DNA of 64,000 nt from Bradyrhizobium sp. CCBAU 53421 (GCF_015291625.1 NZ_CP030047.1:2108001-2172000), one strand, 5' to 3'; counted from the stretch's first letter, positions 27,994 to 37,141 are shown. Numbers and translations: made by a program. The notes: generated from the letters alone by a model not told the origin.

Positions 27994-29436
27994 TCACAGC
28001 TCCCGTGCATTGGAGAATGCGAACGACGACACCCGCCGCGTGGTCTCGTCCAGGATCAGGGTGCGCGTGATCGGCGGCTCGGCGCGCTGGCTGCAATTCT
28101 CGCGCTCGCAGAGCCGGCAGTTGACGCCGATCGGCGTGCCCTCGACTTTCTCCAGGTCCATGCCGGTGGCGTAGACGAGCTTGGCCGCGTGCCGGATCTC
28201 GCAGCCGAGCCCGATCGCAAAGCGCGGCTGCGGTTGCGGATAGGGCGCAACCGGCCGCCGCACCGTCTGCGCGATCGAGAAGTAGCGCGTGCCGTCGGGC
28301 AGCTCGATCACCTGGCTGAGCAGGCGGTCCGGCATGTCGAAGGTCGAGTGCACGTTCCACAGCGGGCAGGTGCCGCCGAATTTGGAGAACGGGAAGGTGC
28401 CGGAAGAAAACCGCTTCGACACGTTGCCGGCATTGTCGACCCGCAGCAGGAAGAAGGGCACGCCGCGCGCGTTCGGCCGCTGTAGCGTGGTGAGGCGGTG
28501 GCAGACTTGTTCGAAGCCGGCGTTGAAGCGCTGAGCCAGCACGTGGACGTCATAGCTCAAGGCCTCCGCCGCGGAATGGAACGCCTGATAGGGCATCATC
28601 GCGGCCGCCGCGAAATAATTGGCGAGCGTGATGCGGTACAGCCGGCGCGCGGTGTCGTCGAGCGGACCGGCACGGCTGACGATCGCGTCGATCGCGGCGC
28701 CGCATTCGACGAAGCCGATCTGCAGCGCGAGCTGGAAGCTGCGGCCGGCGCTGTCGACCAGTTCGGAGATCAGGATCTGCCGGCGATGGCGGTCGAAACG
28801 GCGCAGCGTCTCGCGCATCACGTCGACCGGCATGACGCGGGTGACGATCGAATGCTTTTCCCGCAGCCGCGTGGCGAGCGCCGTGAACAGCCCTTCGGTC
28901 GGCACGTTGAGCTCGTCTCGCAGGTTTTCCGCCGCGGTCTCGAGCTCCGGAAAATAGTTGCGGTTGGCCTCGATCAGGTCGCGCACCCGCTCGATCGGGT
29001 TGGCGTCGAACTGCGAGCCCTCGCGGTCGGCCATCTGCGCCGCCACCAGCGTCTCGCCGCGGCGCGCCTCGGTGTAGGCAGCGTAGAGCCGCTGCAACGC
29101 GTGCGTCACGCCGGGGCACAGTTCGGCGAGGTCGCGCAGCTCCTGCTTCGGCAGGTCGATCTGGCGGAACAACGGATCGGAGAAGATCTCGTTGAGTTCG
29201 GCGAAGAAGCGGTCCTCGTCGGCGGTGGCGAGGTCGCGCAAATCGAGGTCGTAGGTTTCGGCCAGCCGCAGCAGGATCTGCGCCGTCACCGGGCGCTGGT
29301 TGCGCTCGATCAGGTTGATGTAGGAGGGCGAGATGCCGAGCCCTTCGGCGATCTGGGTCTGCGACAGCCCCAATTGCTGGCGGATCCGCCGGAACCGCGG
29401 GCCGACGAACAGCTTCTTTCCGGACTCGCCAGGCAT
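27994..29436 (-). CDS. XRE-family regulator of the short-chain fatty acyl (RamB/DUF2083) type
   Basis: This is a 480-residue transcription factor. Its N-terminal HTH_3 domain (residues about 10-66: RFRRIRQQLGLSQTQIAEGL, GISPSYINLIERNQRPV) is followed by an IrrE-like region and the C-terminal DUF2083 domain. The latter contains the Cys motif VNCRLCERENCSQRAEPP. Relatives regulate acetate, propionate or glyoxylate metabolism by sensing acyl-CoA. The IrrE-like region shows no HExxH. The gene reads toward the HiPIP gene with two bases between stops. An AT-rich upstream region probably includes an autoregulatory site. Confidence 0.88.
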   Translation of the reverse strand: MPGESGKKLFVGPRFRRIRQQLGLSQTQIAEGLGISPSYINLIERNQRPVTAQILLRLAETYDLDLRDLATADEDRFFAELNEIFSDPLFRQIDLPKQELRDLAELCPGVTHALQRLYAAYTEARRGETLVAAQMADREGSQFDANPIERVRDLIEANRNYFPELETAAENLRDELNVPTEGLFTALATRLREKHSIVTRVMPVDVMRETLRRFDRHRRQILISELVDSAGRSFQLALQIGFVECGAAIDAIVSRAGPLDDTARRLYRITLANYFAAAAMMPYQAFHSAAEALSYDVHVLAQRFNAGFEQVCHRLTTLQRPNARGVPFFLLRVDNAGNVSKRFSSGTFPFSKFGGTCPLWNVHSTFDMPDRLLSQVIELPDGTRYFSIAQTVRRPVAPYPQPQPRFAIGLGCEIRHAAKLVYATGMDLEKVEGTPIGVNCRLCERENCSQRAEPPITRTLILDETTRRVSSFAFSNAREL

Positions 29437-29449
29437 GACAGCCTTCCTG

Positions 29450-29535
29450 ACCTATATTGTGACAAAATTTACAAATCGACATTTATTACAAGTTCAGATG
29501 TTACATGACATCACTAATAAAAAACAAGCTATCTG
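29450..29535. promoter_or_regulatory. AT-rich promoter/operator region of the XRE regulator
   Basis: Just upstream of the regulator, GC falls sharply. Short near-palindromes appear, such as AAATTTACAAATC at 29466-29478 and TGTTACATGACATCA at 29498-29512. Regulators of this class commonly bind their own promoter, so these are candidate sites. The exact operator cannot be fixed from one sequence. Confidence 0.35.
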
Positions 29536-29673
29536 TACGAACTTCCCGTTTCGCGTTTATCTCCTGACACGCACTTCGCGATGCTCTGTCAAGAATGTCG
29601 GTATGGCGGGCAGGTCGCGGGGATCAGAATTCGGGCGGCTGAGCAAAGGCAGCAGGTTTAGAGGAGACTGACG

Positions 29674-29883
29674 ATGAGCAAGGGCAGCAATTTCTGGGTG
29701 ATTGGCGGCGAGTTCGGCTCGATGAACTTCCACAAGCTCGTCGAAGGCTCCGCCCAGGTCCGTGGCCCGTTCAAGACCCGCAAGGAAGCCGAAGAGTGCT
29801 GGAAGGAAGTCTCGGAAGAGAGCCGCCACAAGGCCGGCGTGCGCTTCTCGATCGTCGAGGAGCCGTCGCGGGTGTCTGCCTGA
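29674..29883 (+). CDS. DUF4170 family small protein
   Basis: This 69-residue protein, starting MSKGSNFWVIGGEFGSMNFH and containing GPFKTRKEAEECWKEVSEES and KAGVRFSIVEE, matches the DUF4170 family of alphaproteobacteria. It is probably a small soluble alpha/beta protein. A good GAGGAG ribosome-binding site precedes the ATG, and a terminator follows the gene. That gives a single-gene unit with codon bias suggesting solid expression. The function is unknown. Confidence 0.88.
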   Translation: MSKGSNFWVIGGEFGSMNFHKLVEGSAQVRGPFKTRKEAEECWKEVSEESRHKAGVRFSIVEEPSRVSA

Positions 29884-29919
29884 GCGCCAAAATTATCTAG
29901 CTTAAGAAACGTCCAAGGA

Positions 29920-29963
29920 CGGCGGCCCCATCCGGTTCATCCGGGTGGGGCCGACCGCTTTTT
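29920..29963 (+). terminator. Rho-independent terminator after the DUF4170 gene
   Basis: The stem GCGGCCCCATCCGG / CCGGGTGGGGCCGACCGC, with loop TTCAT, is followed by TTTTT. It lies about 37 bases after the stop codon. Confidence 0.85.
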
Positions 29964-30095
29964 GGGACAGTGCCAAGATTTTTCAGCTGGGGATAAGTGG
30001 CAGCCTAAGTGCTTGGGAACCAACGTCCTTTGCGGACGTCATGGTTGCTGATAGGTTAATTGGTAAGGCAACCCGTCACCACGAGGCCGTAAGGC

Positions 30096-30671
30096 ATGTC
30101 CGATCCGCAGAACACCGGCAGCGAGGCGCGCGAGATGCGGCCGACGCTGCGAGAGGCGCTGCGGCGGGCGCGGATCGAGGCGGCCGATCGCACCGGCGTC
30201 GTCGTCGAGTTGCGCGACGCCGAGGTGGCTCGGCTCGAGATCCTCAACGACGCGCTTGATCCGCTGTTCGCGCAAGTGCCGGAGAAGGTCGACCTGTTCG
30301 ACCGCGGCATCAGCCAGGGCGAGACGCCGCGGCTATGGATCGACGTCGTCGCGCACGTGCTGATGGGCCGCGACAAGCGGATCTATCGCTTCGTGCAGGA
30401 CACGCGGTTCGGCCGCGTCGTGCTCGCCGAATCGCACGACGTGGCCGTGATCGTCGATGCGGTCACCGACTATGTCGCGCGGCGCCTGATCGAGCGCGAG
30501 CATGCGATGGTGGCAACGCCGCTCCCGGTTGCCGAGCCGCCGGCACCGCCGCCCGTGCCGGTGGTGGCGCCGAAGCGGCGCGGCGGGATCGGCATGTTCG
30601 TGCTCGGCTTCGTCCTCGGCGCGCTGGCGCTGTTCGGCTTCGCGCTGCTGGCGAGCTTGCAGAACTTCTAG
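30096..30671 (+). CDS. Hypothetical protein with C-terminal membrane anchor
   Basis: This 191-residue protein has a soluble N-terminal part (residues 1-140), including LWIDVVAHVLMGRDKRIYRF and DTRFGRVVLAESHDVAVIVD. A Pro-rich linker (PLPVAEPPAPPPVPVV) leads to one membrane helix at the C-terminus (GMFVLGFVLGALALFGFALL). This tail-anchored layout puts the bulk in the cytoplasm. It is followed 22 bases later by a second protein on the same strand, so they are probably co-transcribed. I do not recognise a family. Confidence 0.75.
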   Translation: MSDPQNTGSEAREMRPTLREALRRARIEAADRTGVVVELRDAEVARLEILNDALDPLFAQVPEKVDLFDRGISQGETPRLWIDVVAHVLMGRDKRIYRFVQDTRFGRVVLAESHDVAVIVDAVTDYVARRLIEREHAMVATPLPVAEPPAPPPVPVVAPKRRGGIGMFVLGFVLGALALFGFALLASLQNF

Positions 30672-30693
30672 CCGCTGAAAGGCGGGGGGCATC

Positions 30694-31464
30694 GTGGTCA
30701 TAACACCCGCGTCGGCATTTTTCGGCGTCCTGGCGGCCGCCGCGGTGGTCGGCAGCGCCGTGCTGTTCGGCAAATGGCAGACGCTGCGGCGCGCCGAATA
30801 TATCCGCACCTTCAAATGGCCGGCGGGGCTGTTGGCGCGGCTCGAGAAGCATCACCCCGACTTCACCCGCAAGGACAGCGCGCTGGTCTCGCGCGGCCTC
30901 CGGCAGTTCTTCCTCGCCCATCTGATGAGCGGCAAGCGCTACGTCTCGATGCCGTCGCAAGCCGCTGACGACCTCTGGCACGAATTCATTCTCTACACCC
31001 GCGAATACGATGCGTTCTGCCGCCGCGCCTTCGGCACTTTCCTGCATCACACGCCGGCCGTCGTGCTTGTGAAGGAGCGGCGCCGGAGCAATGAGGGGCT
31101 GCGGCGGGTCTGGTGGTACTGCTGCAAGTACGAGAACATCGATCCGGTCAGGCCGACGCGCTTGCCGTTGCTGTTCGCGCTCGACGCCAAGCTCAACATC
31201 GCGAACGGCTTCATCTATCACACCGACTGCGAGGCGCTGCGCCGCAGCGGCATCGGCGGCAGCAGTCCCTATTGCGGCGGCGATTTCTCGGACTCGTCGA
31301 TCGACGGATCATCGGCAGGCTTTGGCGATGCCGGCAGCGACGGAAGCCATGGTGGCGATGGCGGCGGCCACGGCGGCGGTGATGGCGGCGGCGGCGACGG
31401 TGGAGGCGGCGGTGACGGCGGAGGCGGCTGCGGCGGTGGTTGCGGCGGCGGCGGGGGCGACTAG
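30694..31464 (+). CDS. Glycine-rich domain-containing protein (GRDP-like)
   Basis: This 256-residue protein has an N-terminal membrane helix (residues about 7-25). A helical domain follows with SQAADDLWHEFILYTREYDA and FCRRAFGTFLHHTP, resembling the conserved core of plant-type glycine-rich domain proteins (DUF1399-like). The last 65 residues are almost only Gly, Asp, His and Cys, with two Cys in GGCGGGCGGG. The start is GTG at 30694 after a GGCGGGGGG stretch. The Gly-rich tail may be a flexible surface or metal-binding segment. The function is unknown. Confidence 0.75.
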   Translation: MVITPASAFFGVLAAAAVVGSAVLFGKWQTLRRAEYIRTFKWPAGLLARLEKHHPDFTRKDSALVSRGLRQFFLAHLMSGKRYVSMPSQAADDLWHEFILYTREYDAFCRRAFGTFLHHTPAVVLVKERRRSNEGLRRVWWYCCKYENIDPVRPTRLPLLFALDAKLNIANGFIYHTDCEALRRSGIGGSSPYCGGDFSDSSIDGSSAGFGDAGSDGSHGGDGGGHGGGDGGGGDGGGGGDGGGGCGGGCGGGGGD

Positions 31465-31520
31465 AGCGTTTTCGAGCGAAGTGGACACCGGTTCGCGTTG
31501 AAGAAAACGCGTCAAGAGCT

Positions 31521-32408
31521 CTAGGACAATCGTACCTGCTTTAGCTCGCGAATGCCCTCGTGACTGCCGAGGCCGCGCACGGTCTGCTCGCAGCGCCAGC
31601 CATTGCCGTCACGCTCGATCGAGAACAGATTGTAGGCCGCCGCGGGATAGTGCTTGCGGGCCAGCGCCGATGCCGACGGCACGCCGATCGCCGGGATCTT
31701 CCGCTCGGGGCCGTCGAACCACATCGTCGAATGGACGTGATCGTGCCCATGCAGCACCAACTCGACGCCGTGCCGCTTGAGCAGCGCCAGCAGCCGATGC
31801 GAATCGGTCAGGCGTTTGGCGCGCCCGTCGGAGTGCAGCGGGTGATGCACCAGCAGGACGCGGAAGGCATCCTCCCGCGACAGCTGCGCGAGGATCGTAT
31901 CCAGCGCATTGAGCTGGGCGTGGCCGAGCCAGCCGGTCGCCATCAGCGGCGGCGTCGGGACTGCCGAGGAGACGCCGATCAGCGCCACCGGCCCGCGGCG
32001 GCGCACGAACGGAAAGTGCGTCGTCGCGCCATCGGCGTCGCCGCGCAGATAGTCGCCGAAGTGACTGACGAAGCGATGCCGGGTCGCGCGCACATAGGCG
32101 TCGTGATTGCCGGGGACCACGGTGACGTCGGCCGCGCCGCCGACGCCCTCCAGCCATTGCCGGGCCGGATTGAACTCGGCATCCAGTGCCAGATTGACGA
32201 GATCGCCGGTCACCGCGACGTGGTCCGGCTGCTGTGCCTGCATGTCGGACACCAGCGTGTCGAGCACGTCGCGGCGATGATATTTGTGACGGTTGCGCGT
32301 CCAGTTCAAATAGCCGAAGGCGCGCTTGCCGGCGAGATCACGCAGCCGCGCCGCCGGCAGCGGCGGCAGATGCGGATCCGACAGGTGCGCGAGGCGGAAT
32401 GCCGCCAT
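31521..32408 (-). CDS. Metallophosphoesterase
   Basis: This 295-residue calcineurin-like phosphoesterase has all metal-binding motifs in order: D-x-H in AHLSDPHLPP, GDLVN in AVTGDLVNLA, GNHD in VVPGNHDAYV, and the histidines of LLVHHPLHSDG and HGHDHVHSTM. Two metal ions are expected. The substrate could be a cyclic nucleotide, a lipid or another phosphoester and cannot be told from motifs. The ATG at 32408 (MAAFRLAHLSD) gives the canonical N-terminus. The longer open frame upstream runs into the divergent promoter region. Confidence 0.9.
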   Translation of the reverse strand: MAAFRLAHLSDPHLPPLPAARLRDLAGKRAFGYLNWTRNRHKYHRRDVLDTLVSDMQAQQPDHVAVTGDLVNLALDAEFNPARQWLEGVGGAADVTVVPGNHDAYVRATRHRFVSHFGDYLRGDADGATTHFPFVRRRGPVALIGVSSAVPTPPLMATGWLGHAQLNALDTILAQLSREDAFRVLLVHHPLHSDGRAKRLTDSHRLLALLKRHGVELVLHGHDHVHSTMWFDGPERKIPAIGVPSASALARKHYPAAAYNLFSIERDGNGWRCEQTVRGLGSHEGIRELKQVRLS

Positions 32409-32556
32409 CAGGCGATTCCCTTCGGATTGTCCGCGAAAAGTGGCCGGCAGCCGGTCATGTCGTGCTATCCCGAACGTCCTGCCCCTGTATTGGCAAGAGC
32501 CGCGCAAGCGCGCAAGGATCAAAGCAAGGATCAAACACCATGACGTCGGGGGTTCA

Positions 32557-33045
32557 GTGACGGTCCTTGAGGATTTACGCAAGCGCTTTGAGCCGCAGAT
32601 CAGGTGGGTGTTTCATTTCTACTGGCGGCTGGTCCGCAGCATGACGCTTGGGGTCCGTGCCGTCGTGCTCGACGCCGACAACAGGGTGTTCCTGGTCAAG
32701 CACAGCTATGTCCATGGCTGGTATCTGCCCGGCGGCGGGGTCGAGGTCGGCGAAAGTTTTATCGAGTCGCTGCGGCGCGAGCTGGAGGAGGAGGGGCGGA
32801 TCGAGCTTGCCGGCGAGCCGGTGCTGCACGGCATTTTCCACAACAGCCACGTCTCGCCGCGCGATCATGTCGCGGTCTATGTCGTCAGGAACTACCGCCA
32901 GGACCGCCTCCCTGAGCCGAATCGCGAGATCGTGGCCTGCGGCTTCTTCGATCCGGCTGATCTGCCCGATGAGACCACCCCCGGGACGCGGCTGCGGATC
33001 GCCGAGGTGCTCCAGGGCAAGCCGCCGACGGCGACATGGCGGTGA
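32557..33045 (+). CDS. Nudix hydrolase
   Basis: This 162-residue Nudix protein has the full signature GGVEVGES...RRELEEEGRI (residues about 65-87), in which the Glu residues bind Mg. The protein starts at a GTG (32557) preceded by GGGGG, and N-terminal VLEDLRKRFEPQIRWVFHFY precedes the fold. It removes nucleoside or related diphosphates, but the substrate is unknown. Its stop lies inside a duplicated 20-base segment (33028-33047 and 33054-33073). It is divergent from the metallophosphoesterase. Confidence 0.88.
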   Translation: MTVLEDLRKRFEPQIRWVFHFYWRLVRSMTLGVRAVVLDADNRVFLVKHSYVHGWYLPGGGVEVGESFIESLRRELEEEGRIELAGEPVLHGIFHNSHVSPRDHVAVYVVRNYRQDRLPEPNREIVACGFFDPADLPDETTPGTRLRIAEVLQGKPPTATWR

Positions 33046-33110
33046 TGTCGCCGAAGGCGACGTGGCGGTGATGGACCGCGCCCGCGCCAGATGCTATCCC
33101 GCGCTCCACA

Positions 33111-33623
33111 ATGACCGAACTGTCCCTGACCATCCTGCCCGAGACCACGAAAGACGCCCAGGCGATCGAGCGCCTGCACGAGCGTACCTTCGGGCCCGGC
33201 CGCTTCGTGCTCAGCGCCTACCGGCTGCGCGAGCATGTCGATCATCTGCTCGATGTCTCCTTCACGGCGCGGATCGGCACGCTGCTAGTCGGCTCGGTGC
33301 GCCAGCTGCCGGTCACGATCGGTGATACGCCGGCCCTGATGCTCGGGCCGTTGACGGTGGAGCCGCCGTTCCGCAGCCGCGGCGTCGGCCGCGCGCTGCT
33401 TGAGCGTGCGATCAATGACGCCCGTGTCAAGGGCCATCGGCTCATCGTGCTGGTCGGCGACGAGCCATATTATGCGCGGGTCGGCTTCAAGCCGGTCCCG
33501 AAGGGGCGGATGACGATGCCCGGCCCGGTCGACTACAGTCGCCTGCTTGTCATGGAACTGGTCGACGGCGCGTTCGAGGGCGTATCCGGGCCGATCCAGC
33601 CGGACTGGAGCAAGGCGATCTGA
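33111..33623 (+). CDS. GNAT-family N-acetyltransferase
   Basis: This 170-residue acetyltransferase has the acetyl-CoA binding motif A, LGPLTVEPPFRSRGVGRALL (residues about 80-100), with the R-x-x-G-x-A turn, and motif B in VLVGDEPYYARVGFKPVPKG. That combination (DEPYYARVGF) resembles the YhbS-type subgroup. The acceptor amine is unknown. The ATG lies 65 bases after the Nudix stop on the same strand. Confidence 0.88.
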   Translation: MTELSLTILPETTKDAQAIERLHERTFGPGRFVLSAYRLREHVDHLLDVSFTARIGTLLVGSVRQLPVTIGDTPALMLGPLTVEPPFRSRGVGRALLERAINDARVKGHRLIVLVGDEPYYARVGFKPVPKGRMTMPGPVDYSRLLVMELVDGAFEGVSGPIQPDWSKAI

Positions 33624-33736
33624 CGTTCCCGCGAGTGTTGCCGGGACGGTTGCGTGCTATCGGAAACTGAAGCACAGTTGAGGCAAGCGCCGGGACAAGA
33701 CCGGCGCATGTCATATCAACAGGGAGAGTGCGCGCC

Positions 33737-34054
33737 ATGATCAAGGTCAGTGTGATGTATCCGAACAATCCAGGCGCACGCTTTGATCACGACTATTACC
33801 GCGACAAGCACATGCCGCTGTTGAAGGCGCGGCTCGGCGACAAGTGCAAATACTACACCATCGACAAGGGCCTTGCCGGCGGCGCGCCCGGTGCACCCGC
33901 CACGTATGTCGGGATGTGCCACATCTTCTGCGACTCGGTCGAGGACTTCCAGACCGGCTTCGGGCCGCACGCCCAGGAGATCTTGGGCGACATCCCGAAT
34001 TACACCGATCTGCAGCCGGTGATTCAGATCAGCGAAGTCGTCGTCGGCCACTGA
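33737..34054 (+). CDS. EthD-domain protein
   Basis: This 105-residue protein has the EthD ferredoxin-like fold: IKVSVMYPNNPGARFDHDYY then RDKHMPLLKARLGD, and a late block EDFQTGFGPHAQEILGDIPN. EthD-type proteins accompany many degradation pathways and often act as small dimers without a proven reaction. A GGGAGAG ribosome-binding site precedes the ATG at 33737. It stands alone here. Confidence 0.88.
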   Translation: MIKVSVMYPNNPGARFDHDYYRDKHMPLLKARLGDKCKYYTIDKGLAGGAPGAPATYVGMCHIFCDSVEDFQTGFGPHAQEILGDIPNYTDLQPVIQISEVVVGH

Positions 34055-34074
34055 AGCCTGTATCGGTGAAGCCT

Positions 34075-34191
34075 GTAGCCGGAGTAGCGAAGCGAAATCC
34101 GGGACCGGCCTTACCGCGGGTGCAGTCGCCTGGATTGCGCAGAGCCTATCGGGCGCGCGTTCGCGCGACCCGTTGGCTCCATCCGGGCTAC
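34075..34191. repeat. Diverged palindromic repeat (GTAGCC...GGGCTAC)
   Basis: It begins GTAGCCGGAGTAGCGAAGCG and ends GGCTCCATCCGGGCTAC, with inner AATCCGGGA and CTGGATTGCGC. It is a diverged member of the family seen at 15756 and 19062. It separates the EthD gene from the convergent TonB receptor gene. Confidence 0.7.
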
Positions 34192-34239
34192 GCGCCGATT
34201 AAATCCCTCTGCCGCTGACGGCAGGGGGATTCGCTTGTC

Positions 34240-36606
34240 TCAGAACTTCAAGTTCGCAAAAGCCCGCACGCCGAGGCCCGGCATCAGCACCTCGTCCTTG
34301 GTGTAGGACACCGAGTTGCGGATGTTCTGGTTGAGCAGGTTGTTGCCGACCAAACCCAGCGTCATCTCGCGCGCGCCGATCCAAGATGATGTGAGCTTGG
34401 TGTTGTAGGTGATCTCCGCGTTCAGCAGGTTGTAGCCCGCGGTCGGGGTCTCGCCGATCACGGCGATGTCGTTCTGCGCAAAGGCGTGCACCAGGTTGAT
34501 CCGGGTGAACCAGTTGCTGTCGCGCCAGTAGACGCCGCCACCGAGCCGCACCGGCGGAATCCGTGGCACGTTGCTGCCGTCGGTGAAGGTGGCGCGCACC
34601 ACGTCGAACTGATTCTCGATGCCCCAGATGCCGCCGTTCAGCGGACCGATGTCGAGCTGGCTCTGGAATTCGGCGCCGCGGAAGGTCGCATCGCGCTGCG
34701 AATAGACCGCCTGGCGGCCCTCGTTACCGGGATCGCCATTGCCGCAGGAGTCGAAATCGCTGCCGCACATCACGCCGGTCAGGCGGCGATAGATGAAGTT
34801 GCTGAAGCGGGTGTAGTAGGCGGTGGCCTCGAAGCGGAACGGTCCGGTCGCCTTGCGCAGGCCGATCTCGACCGATTTCGCGGTCTCGATGGTCAGGTTC
34901 GGATTGCCGATGTCGAAGGTCGCGGTCGCATCATGTGCGCCGCGCGAGAACAGCTCCGCGGGCTTCGGCGCGCGCTCGACATATTGCGCCGTGATGCTGC
35001 CGACGAGATCGCCCGGCAGGTTCTGGATTAGCCCGACGCTGCCGCTGACCGGCGTGTAGGACGGATTGCGTGAAACCGAGCTTTGCGGCGCGCCGTCCGG
35101 CAGGAAGTCCGCCGGGAAATCCGGCGTCGATCCGTGCAGCTCGACATGCTCGATGCGGCCGGCGATCTGCGCTTTCGTCGAATCCGTGAACTTGAACTCG
35201 TTGAACACGTAGCCCGCGACGCGATTGTTGTTGTTCGGGCTCCACAAGCCGTTGAACAGCGTGCCCGGGTTGTCCGGGCTCGGCGCGGTCAGCTCCTGGT
35301 GCCCGCCCTGCAGGCCGAATGCCGTGGTCACCGTCGCGAAGCGCGCGTTGAACGGCATCAGCTGCACCTCGACGCGGGCCTCCTGCTCCTTGCTGGTGAA
35401 GGTCTGGCGCACGCCGTCGCTGAACAGGTCGGCCGGATCGGCGAGGCCGAGCTCGTTGTGCCGATAGTCGGTGGCGCCGACCCAGAACCGCACGGCGTCG
35501 ATCGCGGCAGCGTCGGGCCGATACTCGCCCTTGACCGCGATCTTGGTCTGGTGCGCGTCGATCCGGGTCTGGTGATCGGCGCCGTCGATTCCCGGAATGT
35601 GATACAGCGAGTCGTTCTGGGTGATCGCCGCGCCGATATAGCCGCCCTGGAAGAAATAGGACGCGCCGACCGATGCGCCGTCGGACTGCGTCGCGGAGTT
35701 CGGCTGGCGGCCGTTCACCGGCCTGGTCTGGTCGAACAGATACGGATAGCTCGGGATGCTGTAGTCGCTGGTGGTGCGGCCATAGACGTCGGCATGCACG
35801 GCGACATTGTTGCCGCCGGCATCCAGCAGCATGCCGCCCTCGACGCCACGATTGACCGAACTCACCGACGTGCGGGTCTCGACATTGAGGCAACCCGGAC
35901 TGCCGGCATCGGCGAGCGGCGCCTTCACCGGCAATCCGTAACTCTGGAACGGCGCCGCCGCGCAGGTCGGCATCGCGTCGGGAATGCGGTTGTTGGTGGC
36001 GCTGACCACGCCGCCGATCGAGGTCGAGCCGTAGCGCAGCGCGGCAGGTCCCCGCACCACCTCGATCTGGTTGGTCGAGAACGGATCGATCGGAACGAAA
36101 TGATCCTCGCCGAGATCCGAGACGCCGCCGCCGCCGAGACCATTCTCGACGATGCCGACGCGGTTGACGTCGAGGCCGCGGATGATCGGTCGGCTCGATG
36201 CGCCGGGCGCGAAGCTCGAACCAGTGATGCCGGGCTTGGAGAACAGGAGATCGCCGAGCGTGGCGCCGCCGGAGCGCCGCAGTTCCTCGTTTGGAATCAC
36301 GGTGACGGTGGCGAACTGGTCGGTGACGACGGGCAGCACGCCCTGCTGTGGTGCCGGCACCGGTGCCGCTTGCGCCGGTTGTACGGCTGCGGCGCGTTCG
36401 CGGTTGCGGCTTGGCGCAGCCCGGACGGCGTGAACCGGCGTACGCGTCGGCACAGTCCGGTGCCGCTGGATCGGGCTTGGCGCCGTCACCGTGATGTCAG
36501 GGAGTTGCGTTGGCGTGTCTTCGGCCAGTGCGCCGCTATGCATCGCCCCGAGCAGCAGCCAGCTCGCGCCTCCGATATGGAGTGCTCGTTTCTTCTGAAA
36601 TGTCAT
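34240..36606 (-). CDS. TonB-dependent outer-membrane receptor, ZnuD-like
   Basis: This 788-residue receptor has a signal peptide (GGASWLLLGAMHSGALA-E), a TonB box (LPDITVTAP), a plug domain and a 22-stranded barrel ending in an aromatic strand (GLGVRAFANLKF). The plug blocks SRPIIRGLDVNRVGIVENGL and DPFSTNQIEVVRGPAALRYG resemble the ZnuD group of zinc receptors. A Zur-like palindrome precedes the two-gene unit it forms with the DUF2946 gene. Zinc is therefore the most likely substrate, with copper or another metal as the alternative. The ATG at 36606 gives the signal peptide. Confidence 0.9.
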   Translation of the reverse strand: MTFQKKRALHIGGASWLLLGAMHSGALAEDTPTQLPDITVTAPSPIQRHRTVPTRTPVHAVRAAPSRNRERAAAVQPAQAAPVPAPQQGVLPVVTDQFATVTVIPNEELRRSGGATLGDLLFSKPGITGSSFAPGASSRPIIRGLDVNRVGIVENGLGGGGVSDLGEDHFVPIDPFSTNQIEVVRGPAALRYGSTSIGGVVSATNNRIPDAMPTCAAAPFQSYGLPVKAPLADAGSPGCLNVETRTSVSSVNRGVEGGMLLDAGGNNVAVHADVYGRTTSDYSIPSYPYLFDQTRPVNGRQPNSATQSDGASVGASYFFQGGYIGAAITQNDSLYHIPGIDGADHQTRIDAHQTKIAVKGEYRPDAAAIDAVRFWVGATDYRHNELGLADPADLFSDGVRQTFTSKEQEARVEVQLMPFNARFATVTTAFGLQGGHQELTAPSPDNPGTLFNGLWSPNNNNRVAGYVFNEFKFTDSTKAQIAGRIEHVELHGSTPDFPADFLPDGAPQSSVSRNPSYTPVSGSVGLIQNLPGDLVGSITAQYVERAPKPAELFSRGAHDATATFDIGNPNLTIETAKSVEIGLRKATGPFRFEATAYYTRFSNFIYRRLTGVMCGSDFDSCGNGDPGNEGRQAVYSQRDATFRGAEFQSQLDIGPLNGGIWGIENQFDVVRATFTDGSNVPRIPPVRLGGGVYWRDSNWFTRINLVHAFAQNDIAVIGETPTAGYNLLNAEITYNTKLTSSWIGAREMTLGLVGNNLLNQNIRNSVSYTKDEVLMPGLGVRAFANLKF

Positions 36607-36718
36607 TGTCCTGGTCCAGGTGCCGTCGAAATGACGGATCGATTCCGATTTGCCCTGCTGGAGCAGGCCGCAACTATGACGCGGCCGTCCGCTCAAGGCG
36701 TGCAGCAATCAGTCGATG

Positions 36719-37141
36719 TCAGGACAGAGGAGGTGCGCGGGAGTGGAACGCCGCAGGCGCCGACTTCAGATGGATGAATTCGGCATTTGTAGTGCGGAAC
36801 AGAAGCTCGACGGCTTCCGGCAGCAACAGCACCGGCGGCGCCGTGAACAGCACGCTGCTCGCAATCGAGATGACGGCGCAGATCGCGCAATTGTCAGCCG
36901 GATGCCGGTCATTGTCATGCCTGGCGGGCGGCTCGGTCGCGGTCACCTGGACCGCGAGATCCGGTGTCGCCGAGGTCCCGATATAGGCGAGATCGAGCAG
37001 CGACAGGCCGGTCTGGACCGCGGGTGCCGCTTGCGCGGCGGCAACGGGGTGGAAATGGCCGAACGACAGCACGAACTGGACGGCAAGCGCGAACAGCGCC
37101 AGCCGCGAACCAGTCTTGATGTGTCTCCGGAACCACTTCAT
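36719..37141 (-). CDS. DUF2946 family protein, probable metal-related exported protein
   Basis: This 140-residue protein has an N-terminal hydrophobic segment (LALFALAVQFVLSFGHFHPV) acting as signal or anchor. A His-rich stretch (ARHDNDRHPADNCAIC) leads into a CxxC pair, followed by a second hydrophobic segment. This arrangement is typical of DUF2946 proteins, which accompany TonB receptors for metals. It is the first gene of the unit and lies 112 bases upstream of the receptor start. Its histidines and CxxC could bind zinc or copper. Confidence 0.82.
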   Translation of the reverse strand: MKWFRRHIKTGSRLALFALAVQFVLSFGHFHPVAAAQAAPAVQTGLSLLDLAYIGTSATPDLAVQVTATEPPARHDNDRHPADNCAICAVISIASSVLFTAPPVLLLPEAVELLFRTTNAEFIHLKSAPAAFHSRAPPLS

